Program-made: the position numbers and the translations under genes
Assembly: GCA_001798185.1 (NCBI GenBank)
Contig: MGRM01000023.1
Location: 1-57,412 of the forward strand
Direction of reading: 5' to 3'
DNA from: Deltaproteobacteria bacterium RIFCSPHIGHO2_02_FULL_44_16
Lineage (GTDB): Bacteria > UBA10199 > 2-02-FULL-44-16
DNA length: 57,412 nucleotides
Shown: one piece after another, positions 42,818 to 50,668 of the stretch
Position numbering within the stretch: position 1 is the stretch's first letter
How the letters are laid out: each line of letters starts with the position of its first letter
Notes under the pieces: model-generated
What the model was told of the DNA's origin: nothing
Database searches by the model: none
What the model saw: the letters and a program-made list of their open reading frames with translations, nothing else

Positions 42818-43899
42818 CCTCCACCTAAAACTTCATCCCCATCGTAAATAACGGCCGCTTGTCCCGGAGTAATCGCACATTGGGGATCTTCAAATCGGAC
42901 CGAAATCGAACGTTCTCCCGTAGGAGTGATGAAAGCTTTTGCCGGAGGATGTTGCGAGCGAATTCTGACGTGAACGGGACGTTCAAAATATTGTTCTTCA
43001 CCCATCTGTTTCTCTTTCTGCCAACAGACCCAATGAAGGCCTCGAACTTCCATCTCTCTTCGCATGACATTGCTTTTAGTTCCAAGCACCACTTCATTTT
43101 GTTGTGCGCGAATTTCGACCACAAACATTCGCTCTCCGCGACTGATCCCTAATCCTCTCCGTTGCCCAACGGTGTAAGCGTGAATACCCGCGTGTTTCCC
43201 CAGAATATTTCCTTGGAGATCGACAAAATTTCCTTCACCCTGAAGAAGATGCGCACCGTTTTGCTCAACGAAAGCCACATAATCGTCGTCGGGAACAAAA
43301 CAGATTTCCTGACTTTCCGGTTTATCCTGAGTGATAAATCCTTGCTCGCGCGCAATCCGACGAACATCCTGTTTCGTGAGATCTCCCAAAGGAAACGCGA
43401 GATGTTTGAGTTCATCTTGCGTCAGTTGAAACAAATAATAACTTTGATCTTTCGCATCATCCGAGCCACGAAAAAGACGATACGCTCCACTCCGATCAAG
43501 ACTCACACGAGCATAATGTCCCGTTGCAATCACCTTTGCATCTCGTGCACGCATATCTTCAAAAAATGCAGAGAATTTCAGTTCAGCATTGCAACTCGTA
43601 CAAGGGATTGGCGTTCTCCCTCGCGCATATGAAGCAATAAATGGTTGAATCACTTTTTGTTGAAACTCACGGCGATAATCGAGCGTGTAGTGCGGAATGC
43701 CAAGCGTGGTACAGACATCGCGCGCATCGGAACGATCAGATGCGGAACAACAACTTTTCCCTGTGGAACGATGACAGCTCACCAGATGCATTGAAACACC
43801 AATAACCTCATAGCCCTGTTCCTTCATGAGATAAGCAGCAACAGAACTATCAACACCTCCCGACATGGCGACGAGAGCTTTTTTCTCTTTCACACTCAT
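42805..43899 (-). CDS. mnmA: tRNA-specific 2-thiouridylase MnmA
   Basis: MnmA puts sulfur at position 2 of the wobble uridine in Glu, Gln and Lys tRNAs. The 364-residue protein has the PP-loop [12 protein letters not shown] (about 12-23), catalytic Cys in TPIPCTSCN and the second in SQEICFVPD, and the central and beta-barrel domains. Length is normal. It overlaps mtaB by 13 bases and lies three bases after the synthase gene; both neighbours deal with tRNA modification or sulfur chemistry. Confidence 0.95.
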   Translation of the reverse strand: MSVKEKKALVAMSGGVDSSVAAYLMKEQGYEVIGVSMHLVSCHRSTGKSCCSASDRSDARDVCTTLGIPHYTLDYRREFQQKVIQPFIASYARGRTPIPCTSCNAELKFSAFFEDMRARDAKVIATGHYARVSLDRSGAYRLFRGSDDAKDQSYYLFQLTQDELKHLAFPLGDLTKQDVRRIAREQGFITQDKPESQEICFVPDDDYVAFVEQNGAHLLQGEGNFVDLQGNILGKHAGIHAYTVGQRRGLGISRGERMFVVEIRAQQNEVVLGTKSNVMRREMEVRGLHWVCWQKEKQMGEEQYFERPVHVRIRSQHPPAKAFITPTGERSISVRFEDPQCAITPGQAAVIYDGDEVLGGGWIQ

Positions 43900-43902
43900 A
43901 CG

Positions 43903-45267
43903 TTATCCTGAAAAAAGGAGAACGAGATCATAGCGCGTAATGATTTCAAATCCTCCACCCTCTTTTTGAACCATGACCGCAGGACGTTCTCGTGAAAGTT
44001 TTTTTACAAGTTCATCGATTTTGAGAGATGGATTCACAAAAGGAAAAGGTTCGTCCATAACCGTGCGGACCGGATCTGATTGACACGTTGGTTTTTTCAG
44101 AACCGCACTCAAAATATTTGAATCAATAAGACTCCCGACAACTTCTCCACGTTCAATCACGGGAAGCTGAGAAATATTATGTTCATTCATGATCTCGATG
44201 GCTTTGGAGAGAAGTTCTTCAGGAGAAACTGAAATGAGCCGACGTGTTTTCTTCTTTTTGTTTAAAAGTTCTTGAAGAGTCGTATGCGTCTCTTCCACAA
44301 AACCGTGAGCTTTCATCCAGGTATCATTGAAAATTTTTCCCAAATAACGAGAACCGTGATCGGGAAGAAGCGCCACCACGATATCATCTTTCTTGAGCTT
44401 CTTCGCAATGCGGAGAGCACCCACTACCGCAGCTCCCGATGATCCGCCAACCAAGATCCCTTCCCGACGAGCAAGCTCGCGCGCCATCAAAAAAGCATCT
44501 TTGTCCGTCACTTTTTCTACCTGATCCACGAGTCCAAAATCGGAATTTTCAGGAAGAATATCTTCTCCAATACCTTCAATGAGATAAGGATAAATTTCCG
44601 CTTCATCAAATTTTCCTGTCTCTTTATATTTTTGAAAGACCGATCCATACGTATCGATACCGATCGCTTGAATTTTCGGATTTTTTTCTTTCAAGTAACG
44701 AGAGATACCTGTCATCGTCCCGCAGGTCCCCATTCCACATACAAAATGAGTTAATTTCCCATCGCTCTGTTCCCAAAGTTCTGGGCCAGTCGTTTCATAA
44801 TGAGCCCATTGATTTGAAGGATTATCGTATTGATTTGGATGATAGGAGTTTGGAATTTCACGACTAAGTCGCTTTGCAACTGAGTAGTAAGAGCGCGGAT
44901 CTTCTGGTGCTACATTGGTCGGGCAGACAATCACTTCAGCGCCAAAGGCTCGAAGCGCATCGACCTTTTCTGAACTCTGTTTATCAGAAATCGTAAAAAT
45001 ACAACGATATCCTTTAATAGCGCCGATAATCGCAAGTCCAATACCGGTGTTTCCGCTTGTGGCTTCAATAATGGTTCCACCAGGCTTGAGCTTCCCTTCT
45101 CTTTCAGCATCCTGAACCATCTTCAGCGCAATGCGATCTTTAACGGAGTTTCCGGGATTAAAATATTCAAGTTTCGCATAGACGCGCGCTTTCACTCCCA
45201 AAGCGACAGTGTGCAGTCGTACCAGAGGTGTGTTCCCAATCACTTCTGCGAGACTTTCATAAAACAT
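43903..45267 (-). CDS. Cystathionine beta-synthase / cysteine synthase with CBS domains
   Basis: This PLP-dependent enzyme has the internal-aldimine Lys43 in NPGNSVKDR, the substrate loop ATSGNTGIG (69-77), the PLP phosphate-binding GMGTCGTMTGIS, and a C-terminal pair of CBS domains (about 330-454, e.g. NEHNISQLPVIERGEVVGS). The CBS pair favours cystathionine beta-synthase over plain cysteine synthase. The 454-residue length agrees. GGAG lies seven bases before the ATG. It is just ahead of mnmA, which needs sulfur from cysteine; a functional tie is inferred. Confidence 0.92.
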   Translation of the reverse strand: MFYESLAEVIGNTPLVRLHTVALGVKARVYAKLEYFNPGNSVKDRIALKMVQDAEREGKLKPGGTIIEATSGNTGIGLAIIGAIKGYRCIFTISDKQSSEKVDALRAFGAEVIVCPTNVAPEDPRSYYSVAKRLSREIPNSYHPNQYDNPSNQWAHYETTGPELWEQSDGKLTHFVCGMGTCGTMTGISRYLKEKNPKIQAIGIDTYGSVFQKYKETGKFDEAEIYPYLIEGIGEDILPENSDFGLVDQVEKVTDKDAFLMARELARREGILVGGSSGAAVVGALRIAKKLKKDDIVVALLPDHGSRYLGKIFNDTWMKAHGFVEETHTTLQELLNKKKKTRRLISVSPEELLSKAIEIMNEHNISQLPVIERGEVVGSLIDSNILSAVLKKPTCQSDPVRTVMDEPFPFVNPSLKIDELVKKLSRERPAVMVQKEGGGFEIITRYDLVLLFSG

Positions 45268-45283
45268 TCTCCATCTCCTTTAA

Positions 45284-45332
45284 CCCCCACAATTCTTGGG
45301 GTGGGTCAACCCACCAACGCTTTAGTGGCGGG
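45284..45332. other. Cluster of small hairpins after tRNA-Pro
   Basis: CCCC/GGGG around ACAATTCTT (45285-45301), TGGGT-CA-ACCCA (45302-45313) and CCACC...GTGGCGGG (45312-45330) follow one another between tRNA-Pro and the synthase gene. They could process the tRNA 3' end or be repeat debris. There is no T-run. Confidence 0.4.
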
Positions 45333-45337
45333 TCTTT

Positions 45338-45414
<77 letters not shown>

Positions 45415-45427
45415 GTAAATGTTTAGT

Positions 45428-45967
45428 TTAGATATCCTCTCGCACAAGTTTTAGGAGAGTTTCAAGGTCTTTGCGAACTTTGGTCAGCAATTTTCGTCGA
45501 TCGCTGAGATCAGGCGCTGCTTCGGAAGATAAAGAAGCTGCCACTTTCACTCGTTCTGGTGATGAAACAACCGGCGAACGTGCTGGCGACGTCGAAACAG
45601 GTTTCACTGTTACCGGTGTCGCAACCGGAGCTGCATCAAGTGAAATACTGTTCTCTTCATACGCATCAATATGATCATGAGATACGGATTCAGAAGGTTT
45701 TCCATTCTTGATACGATCTTTTAATCTTTTACGAGCACCGTTAATGGTAAAACGCTCTTCATAGAGCAGCGTCTTAATGGCAAGAAGTGTTTCCACATCT
45801 CGACGTTTGTAAAGACGCTGACCTGATTTTGACTTCGAAGGTTTGATATCAGGAAATTCTGATTCCCAATAACGAAGCACGTAGGGCTTCACACCAACGA
45901 TATCGCTCACTTCTCCAATACGAAAATAGAGCTTATTCGGAATGGACTGGGAATGAAGCTCAGACAT
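45428..45967 (-). CDS. MerR-family regulator
   Basis: The N-terminus holds a MerR winged-helix DNA-binding domain ([20 protein letters not shown] followed by YWESEFP, about residues 13-40, and [16 protein letters not shown]). The middle is a Ser/Thr/Val/Pro-rich linker and the end a charged helix ([19 protein letters not shown]). It has no clear ligand-binding domain. It starts eight bases before the ihfA stop. This small MerR gene after ihfA is frequent in deltaproteobacteria; its target is not known. Confidence 0.9.
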   Translation of the reverse strand: MSELHSQSIPNKLYFRIGEVSDIVGVKPYVLRYWESEFPDIKPSKSKSGQRLYKRRDVETLLAIKTLLYEERFTINGARKRLKDRIKNGKPSESVSHDHIDAYEENSISLDAAPVATPVTVKPVSTSPARSPVVSSPERVKVAASLSSEAAPDLSDRRKLLTKVRKDLETLLKLVREDI

Positions 45968-46280
45968 GATTTATGGCACCATGAGTTTCGGAAGAATCAC
46001 TCTCATCACCATTGAGAGCTGCCTTCAGCACTTGACTTGGACGAAACGTCAAAACTCGTCGCGCTGAAATTTCGATCTCCTGGCCTGTTTGAGGATTGCG
46101 ACCGATTCGAGGTCTCTTTTGGCGAACCACAAAATTACCAAAACCCGAAATTTTAATTTTTTCCCCTCGTTCCAGAGTCTCTTTCATCGTATCAAAAACA
46201 AGTTCAACAATGTCTGAAGATTCTTTCTTGGAAAATCCAATCTTTTCGTAAATCTGTTCGATGATTTCTGCCTTCGTCAT
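45960..46280 (-). CDS. ihfA: Integration host factor alpha subunit
   Basis: IHF alpha, with beta, bends DNA sharply. The 106-residue protein starts [20 protein letters not shown] and has the family core [20 protein letters not shown], followed by [23 protein letters not shown] 46280 has AAGGGGGTG upstream. A strong promoter lies 31-59 bases upstream, so it can be expressed apart from pheT. It overlaps merR by eight bases. Confidence 0.94.
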   Translation of the reverse strand: MTKAEIIEQIYEKIGFSKKESSDIVELVFDTMKETLERGEKIKISGFGNFVVRQKRPRIGRNPQTGQEIEISARRVLTFRPSQVLKAALNGDESDSSETHGAINHV

Positions 46281-46310
46281 AAGCACCCCCTTCAGAAGAT
46301 AGGTGAGGTA

Positions 46311-46339
46311 AGGATAGCACCGGCGTGTAGATTCGTCAA
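46311..46339 (-). promoter_or_regulatory. Sigma-70-like promoter of ihfA
   Basis: On the minus strand TTGACG (46339-46334), a 17-base spacer and TATCCT (46316-46311) match the consensus in five of six and four of six positions. It lies in the 124-base gap between pheT and ihfA, about 30 bases before the ihfA ATG. Confidence 0.72.
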
Positions 46340-46404
46340 TTATTCTCTGTGGTTACCGGGGAACCCTCTAAAAGGTCGAGAAGCGCCATGAAAACCCCTG
46401 TTTC

Positions 46405-48459
46405 TTATGTTCTTAATTCAGCTTTAAAGGAGGTTTGAAGCTTTTGAACAATCATCTGATGAGCTTTGGTGACCTCTTCATCGGTTAAGGTTCTGTCATG
46501 AGAAGCGTAGCGCAGAGAATAAGCAACACTTTTTTTTCCCGAGGGAATATTTTTCCCTCGATAGAAATCAAAGAGATGAATAGACTGAAAAATCGGAATT
46601 TTCATCTCGCGAATCAGATGTTCAATATCTTCATGCGTTACGTTTTCACCAATCACAATTGAAAAATCGCGATCAACAAAAGGAAATCGAGAAAGAGGAA
46701 GAAACTGGCGTGAAAAGTGTGAAGCTTTCAGAAGTAATTGCACGTTCAGTTCAAAGGCAAAGATCTCTTCTTCAAGTCCTGACGCTTGAATGACAGAGGG
46801 ATGAAGTCGCCCAACATAACCGATCGGAGTTCCTTGCACGGTGATCGATGCGGATATTCCGGGATGAAAAAAAGAAGGAATATCTTTGCGATCAAAGACG
46901 ATGTTCTGACAATGAAGTTTTTCGAAAAGTTGTTCGAGCACTCCTTTGAGATCAAAAAAATCGATGTTCACACGCGATGTCTCCCAAGCTCGCGGAGAAC
47001 GACGCCCCATCATAAGACCCGCCAGATGAAGGGGTTCATGAGATTCTTTTTTCCCTTCTTCACGATGATAGACACGTCCCATTGAAAAAAATCGACCATC
47101 TGTCTGTTGATGATTTTTATTGAGCCGCATCACACGCAAAAGACCTGGCAAAAGACTCGTTCTCATACAAGAATCTTCTGGCGAAAGAGGATTCGTCAAA
47201 AGAAGAGGAGTATAACCCTTGAGAGTAAATCGTTGATGTTCTTCAGGACTGATAAATGCCATGAGCACCGCTTCAGAAAAACCGAGGGTGGTGAGCATAG
47301 TTCGAATATGACGTGTAGGCTGCTCATGCTCTGGTCGAGAAACAGAAGAAAGAGCAACGCGCGGCAGTGTTTCAGGAATATGACCGTAGCCATAGATTCG
47401 CGCAATCTCTTCAATGAGATCGATAGGTCGTGAAAGGTCCTGACGAAAGGTCGGAATCTCAAACGTCACCTGCTTGGCAGTTTGATTCTCTTTCCGAAAC
47501 TGAAGGCGCTGTAATAATTTCACACATTCAGCCGACGTTATCGTCATCCCAAGAACGCGACGCACTTCTTCGAATGACAAAGAAATTTTAGCAGGAAGAA
47601 TTTTCTTTCGATAAAGATCGAGCCAGTCTTCAGTCGGTGTTCCACCTGCAAGTTCTGTGATCAGTTGCGTAAGACGATGAAGTGTTTCGAGCACGGCATT
47701 CGGATCAACGCCTCGCTCAAAGCGATAGGAAGATTCCGTTGAAAGTCCAAGTCTGCGCGATGAGCGACGAATACCGGCCGGTTCAAAATAAGCACTCTCG
47801 AGAAGAAGATCAAATGTCTCCGCATGGATTTCAGAATTTTTCCCTCCCATAATGCCAGCAAGAGCCACAGGTCCTTTGCCATCGCAGATCAAGAGATCTT
47901 CTCGCTCAAGCTTTCGCGAAACTCCGTCGAGCGTTTGAAATGTTAAAGAAGAGGAAGAAGTTTGAATGCGCAAGGTCTGCTCACGCAGATCGCGAAGATC
48001 AAATGCATGAAGCGGCTGACCCCGCTCGAGCATGACATAATTCGTCGCATCCACAACATTATTCACGGACCGAATCCCACATGCTTCAAGTCTCTGCACA
48101 AGCCAGGGAGGTGAAGGAGCAATACGCACTCCTTTAATGATGCGCGCGGTATAACGAGGACATCTCGTTTCATTTTCAACTTGCACCGCAATAAAATCTT
48201 TCATGCGTCCTTTTCCTGAAGGCACACGAGTTTTCGCTTTCTTGAGTTTTCCACCCACGGCCGCAACTTCACGTGCGACGCCGAGAACCGACAAACAGTC
48301 AGGACGATTCGGCGTAATCCCTAACGTAAAAATCGCACGGTCTCCCTTACCTTGAATCTCCTCGACTTCGATACCAGCCATCGTAAGTTTTGCGGCAAGC
48401 TCATCGATTGAAGCATCAAAAGAGACAAATTCACGAAGCCATGTGAGAGGTGTTTTCAT
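46405..48459 (-). CDS. pheT: Phenylalanyl-tRNA synthetase beta subunit, lacking the internal OB domain
   Basis: PheT forms the (alpha-beta)2 enzyme with PheS. The 684-residue protein opens TPLTWLREFVSFDASIDELA and TMAGIEVEEI, but then goes straight on to TLGITPNRPDCLSVLGVARE. In usual PheT proteins about 100-110 residues of a tRNA-binding EMAP/OB domain lie between these two parts; here only about 10 residues do. The B3/B4 editing region (NNVVDATNYVMLERGQPLHA), B5 and the C-terminal ferredoxin-like anticodon-binding domain (SRFPFVDRDFSIVI to SLRYASHDRTLTDEEV) are present. It follows pheS by two bases. Confidence 0.92.
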   Translation of the reverse strand: MKTPLTWLREFVSFDASIDELAAKLTMAGIEVEEIQGKGDRAIFTLGITPNRPDCLSVLGVAREVAAVGGKLKKAKTRVPSGKGRMKDFIAVQVENETRCPRYTARIIKGVRIAPSPPWLVQRLEACGIRSVNNVVDATNYVMLERGQPLHAFDLRDLREQTLRIQTSSSSLTFQTLDGVSRKLEREDLLICDGKGPVALAGIMGGKNSEIHAETFDLLLESAYFEPAGIRRSSRRLGLSTESSYRFERGVDPNAVLETLHRLTQLITELAGGTPTEDWLDLYRKKILPAKISLSFEEVRRVLGMTITSAECVKLLQRLQFRKENQTAKQVTFEIPTFRQDLSRPIDLIEEIARIYGYGHIPETLPRVALSSVSRPEHEQPTRHIRTMLTTLGFSEAVLMAFISPEEHQRFTLKGYTPLLLTNPLSPEDSCMRTSLLPGLLRVMRLNKNHQQTDGRFFSMGRVYHREEGKKESHEPLHLAGLMMGRRSPRAWETSRVNIDFFDLKGVLEQLFEKLHCQNIVFDRKDIPSFFHPGISASITVQGTPIGYVGRLHPSVIQASGLEEEIFAFELNVQLLLKASHFSRQFLPLSRFPFVDRDFSIVIGENVTHEDIEHLIREMKIPIFQSIHLFDFYRGKNIPSGKKSVAYSLRYASHDRTLTDEEVTKAHQMIVQKLQTSFKAELRT

Positions 48460-48461
48460 GA

Positions 48462-49487
48462 TTAAAATTGATGTAAAAATCGTAGATCGTTATCAAAAAA
48501 GAGACGAATATCATTGATGCAATATTTCAGCATCGTGATTCGCTCAATGCCCATTCCAAATGCAAAACCGGTAACTTTCTTTGGATCATACTTTACGGCT
48601 TTAAATACTTCTGGATCTACCATTCCACATCCCAGAATTTCGACCCAACCACTTTGCTTGCAAACGCGACATCCTTTTCCTTTACACATAACGCATCCAA
48701 TATCGAGTTCAGCAGAAGGTTCAGTAAAAGGGAAAAAACTGGGACGAAAACGAACAGGAAGATCATCACCAAAACAACGATGGCAAAACTGAGAAAGAAT
48801 TCCTTTCAAATCTCCAAAAGTCACATGTGCATCCACAAGCAAGCCCTCTACTTGATGAAACATCGGTGAATGAGAAACATCGCTATCACAGCGATAGACA
48901 GCACCGGGCGCAATAATCATCACCGGTGGTTGCATCTTTTCCATGACATGGATCTGAACCGGAGAGGTGTGTGTACGGAGGAGTCGACCATCATCGACAT
49001 AAAACGTGTCGTGCATGTCTCGCGCAGGGTGACCTTTCGGAAAATTGAGAGCTTCAAAGTTATAATAGTCAGTTTCAATTTCAGGACCTTCATGAATCGA
49101 AAAACCGAGATCAGTGAAAATATCAACGACCTCTTGCATCACTTGAGTGAGAGGATGTTGAGAGCCTTTTGGAAATTTTCTACCAGGGAGAGAAATATCG
49201 ACGTGCTCTGATGTCACTGCCCGCTTCTCTTCACCGCGGGAAAGTTCTTCGCTGAGCTTCGCAATTTTTTCTTCCACTTTAACGCGAAGTTCATTGAGAT
49301 GACGACCAACTTCAGGTCGATCTTCTTTTTGAACTTTTCCTAATTCCTGAAAAAGCGCTGTGATATTTCCTTTTCGACCAAGATATTTGACACGAAACGC
49401 TTCTGCGGCATTGGCTGTATCAACGTGCGCGATCTCCTGAAGCGCACGTTGCTCGAGAACCTGAATGCGTTCGATCAACTCCTTCAT
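48462..49487 (-). CDS. pheS: Phenylalanyl-tRNA synthetase alpha subunit
   Basis: PheS holds the class II catalytic core. The protein has an N-terminal coiled coil (ELIERIQVLEQRALQEI), motif 2 region VYRCDSDVSHSPMFHQVEGL, and motif 3 FAFGMGIERITML. Cys-containing CVMCKGKGCRVCKQSGW is a family insertion. ATG 49487 with GAGG upstream is chosen over 49562. It begins 16 bases after rplT and is two bases ahead of pheT. Confidence 0.96.
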   Translation of the reverse strand: MKELIERIQVLEQRALQEIAHVDTANAAEAFRVKYLGRKGNITALFQELGKVQKEDRPEVGRHLNELRVKVEEKIAKLSEELSRGEEKRAVTSEHVDISLPGRKFPKGSQHPLTQVMQEVVDIFTDLGFSIHEGPEIETDYYNFEALNFPKGHPARDMHDTFYVDDGRLLRTHTSPVQIHVMEKMQPPVMIIAPGAVYRCDSDVSHSPMFHQVEGLLVDAHVTFGDLKGILSQFCHRCFGDDLPVRFRPSFFPFTEPSAELDIGCVMCKGKGCRVCKQSGWVEILGCGMVDPEVFKAVKYDPKKVTGFAFGMGIERITMLKYCINDIRLFFDNDLRFLHQF

Positions 49488-49503
49488 AAAAGGAACCTCA
49501 AAT

Positions 49504-49854
49504 TTATTTAGGTCGGGCAAACTCAACAATCGCTTTAAAGTCATCTGGATAATGGATAGCAAGCTCGGAAAGCATTTTGCGATTCAACGCAATTTGTTTT
49601 TCCTTAAGACTCCCCATGAGTCTGCTGTAGTTCATACCAGAAGCAGTGGCTCCTGCAGAAATACGAGTCTGCCAAAGAGCGCGAAAATCACGCTTCTTTT
49701 CTTTGCGACCGCGATAAGAAGCTTTCCATGCATTCTCCACAGCCTCCATCACCGTTCGAATCATGCGACTGCGGCCGCCGTAAAATCCTTCAGCAGCATC
49801 CAAATAACGGTTGCGTCGACGACGCGCTTTAAATCCTCGTTTTACTCGTGGCAT
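49504..49854 (-). CDS. rplT: Ribosomal protein L20
   Basis: The 116-residue basic protein begins PRVKRGFKARRRRNRYLDAA and has KDFRALWQTRISAGA near the middle (as KKRDFRALW) and NYSRLMGSLK, standard for L20. It binds 23S rRNA early in 50S assembly. It lies 16 bases after rpmI in the classical infC-rpmI-rplT order, where L20 often represses the operon. Confidence 0.97.
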   Translation of the reverse strand: MPRVKRGFKARRRRNRYLDAAEGFYGGRSRMIRTVMEAVENAWKASYRGRKEKKRDFRALWQTRISAGATASGMNYSRLMGSLKEKQIALNRKMLSELAIHYPDDFKAIVEFARPK

Positions 49855-49870
49855 ACGCCCTCCTTAACTT

Positions 49871-50068
49871 TTATCCATATGGAAGTAATTTTTTCATCGC
49901 TGGAACATCAACATCTGCAATATAGCCACCGCGTCGAAGACGGCGCTTTTGCTTTGGTGTTCGGTTCGTCAAAATATGTCGAAGCTTACTCCGCTTTCTT
50001 TTAATTTTTCCGCTTGCGGTAACGCGAAATCTTTTCGCAGCAGCTTTTCGTGTTTTCAATTTGGGCAT
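49871..50068 (-). CDS. rpmI: Ribosomal protein L35
   Basis: The 65-residue protein PKLKTRKAAAKRFRVTASGK followed by KRSKLRHILTNRTPKQKRRL matches L35. It sits between infC (nine bases) and rplT in the conserved order. Confidence 0.97.
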   Translation of the reverse strand: MPKLKTRKAAAKRFRVTASGKIKRKRSKLRHILTNRTPKQKRRLRRGGYIADVDVPAMKKLLPYG

Positions 50069-50077
50069 ATCCTTCTC

Positions 50078-50656
50078 CTATTTTTTCGTTTTCTTTAAAG
50101 GAGCCAAAAGCATTTGCATTTGTTTTCCTTCAAGATGTGTTGCTTGTGCTACTTCTGCGACATCTTTCACATCTTCAATAATTCGCTTCATCCGTTGTTC
50201 TCCGAGCTCTTTGTGAGACATTTCACGTCCACGAAATCGAAGCGTAATTTTTACTTTATCTCCAATCTCGAAAAATTTTCGAACATGTTTGAGTTTCGTT
50301 TGATAATCATGTTCATCAGTTCCGACACGCAGTTTAATCTCTTTTGTTTTCACCACAATTTGATGCTTCTTGGCTTCGTGCTTTTTCTTGCTTTGTTCGT
50401 ATTTATACTTTCCATAATCCATAATTTTACAAACAGGAGGTTTTGCCGTTGGTGAAATTTCCACCAGATCTAATCCCTCTTCTTCAGCGCGACGAATTGC
50501 TTCGGGAGTGATAAAAATTCCAAGCTGTTCTCCTTGCGATCCGATTAATCGCACTTCCGGAACTCGAATCCGATGATTTCTTCGGAGCTCATCTTTACGA
50601 ATAGGAGCTCGTGTTGGCATTGGTACTGGCAATGGTAGCGGCTGCGACTTCGTAAT
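50078..50656 (-). CDS. infC: Translation initiation factor IF-3 (predicted ATT start)
   Basis: IF-3 binds the 30S subunit and guards initiation codon choice. From the ATT at 50656 the 192-residue protein carries the N domain (IRVPEVRLIGSQGEQLGIFI), the linker RRAEEEGLDLVEISPTAKPP followed by VCKIMDYGKYKYE, and the C domain (KFFEIGDKVKITLRFRGREM). The ATT lies six bases behind AAGGAGG; no ATG in the region has such a site. AUU starts are the known device by which IF-3 represses its own translation. The frame is open far upstream into thrS, which is not meaningful. Confidence 0.93.
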   Translation of the reverse strand: MTKSQPLPLPVPMPTRAPIRKDELRRNHRIRVPEVRLIGSQGEQLGIFITPEAIRRAEEEGLDLVEISPTAKPPVCKIMDYGKYKYEQSKKKHEAKKHQIVVKTKEIKLRVGTDEHDYQTKLKHVRKFFEIGDKVKITLRFRGREMSHKELGEQRMKRIIEDVKDVAEVAQATHLEGKQMQMLLAPLKKTKK

Positions 50657-50668
50657 AAAAACCTCCTT
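50656..50668 (-). promoter_or_regulatory. Shine-Dalgarno and AUU start region of infC
   Basis: AAGGAGG at 50668-50662, then TTTTT, then ATT at 50656-50654 (minus strand). The Shine-Dalgarno overlaps the thrS stop codon. The strength of the site and the rare codon together support autoregulated IF-3 translation coupled to thrS. Confidence 0.85.
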
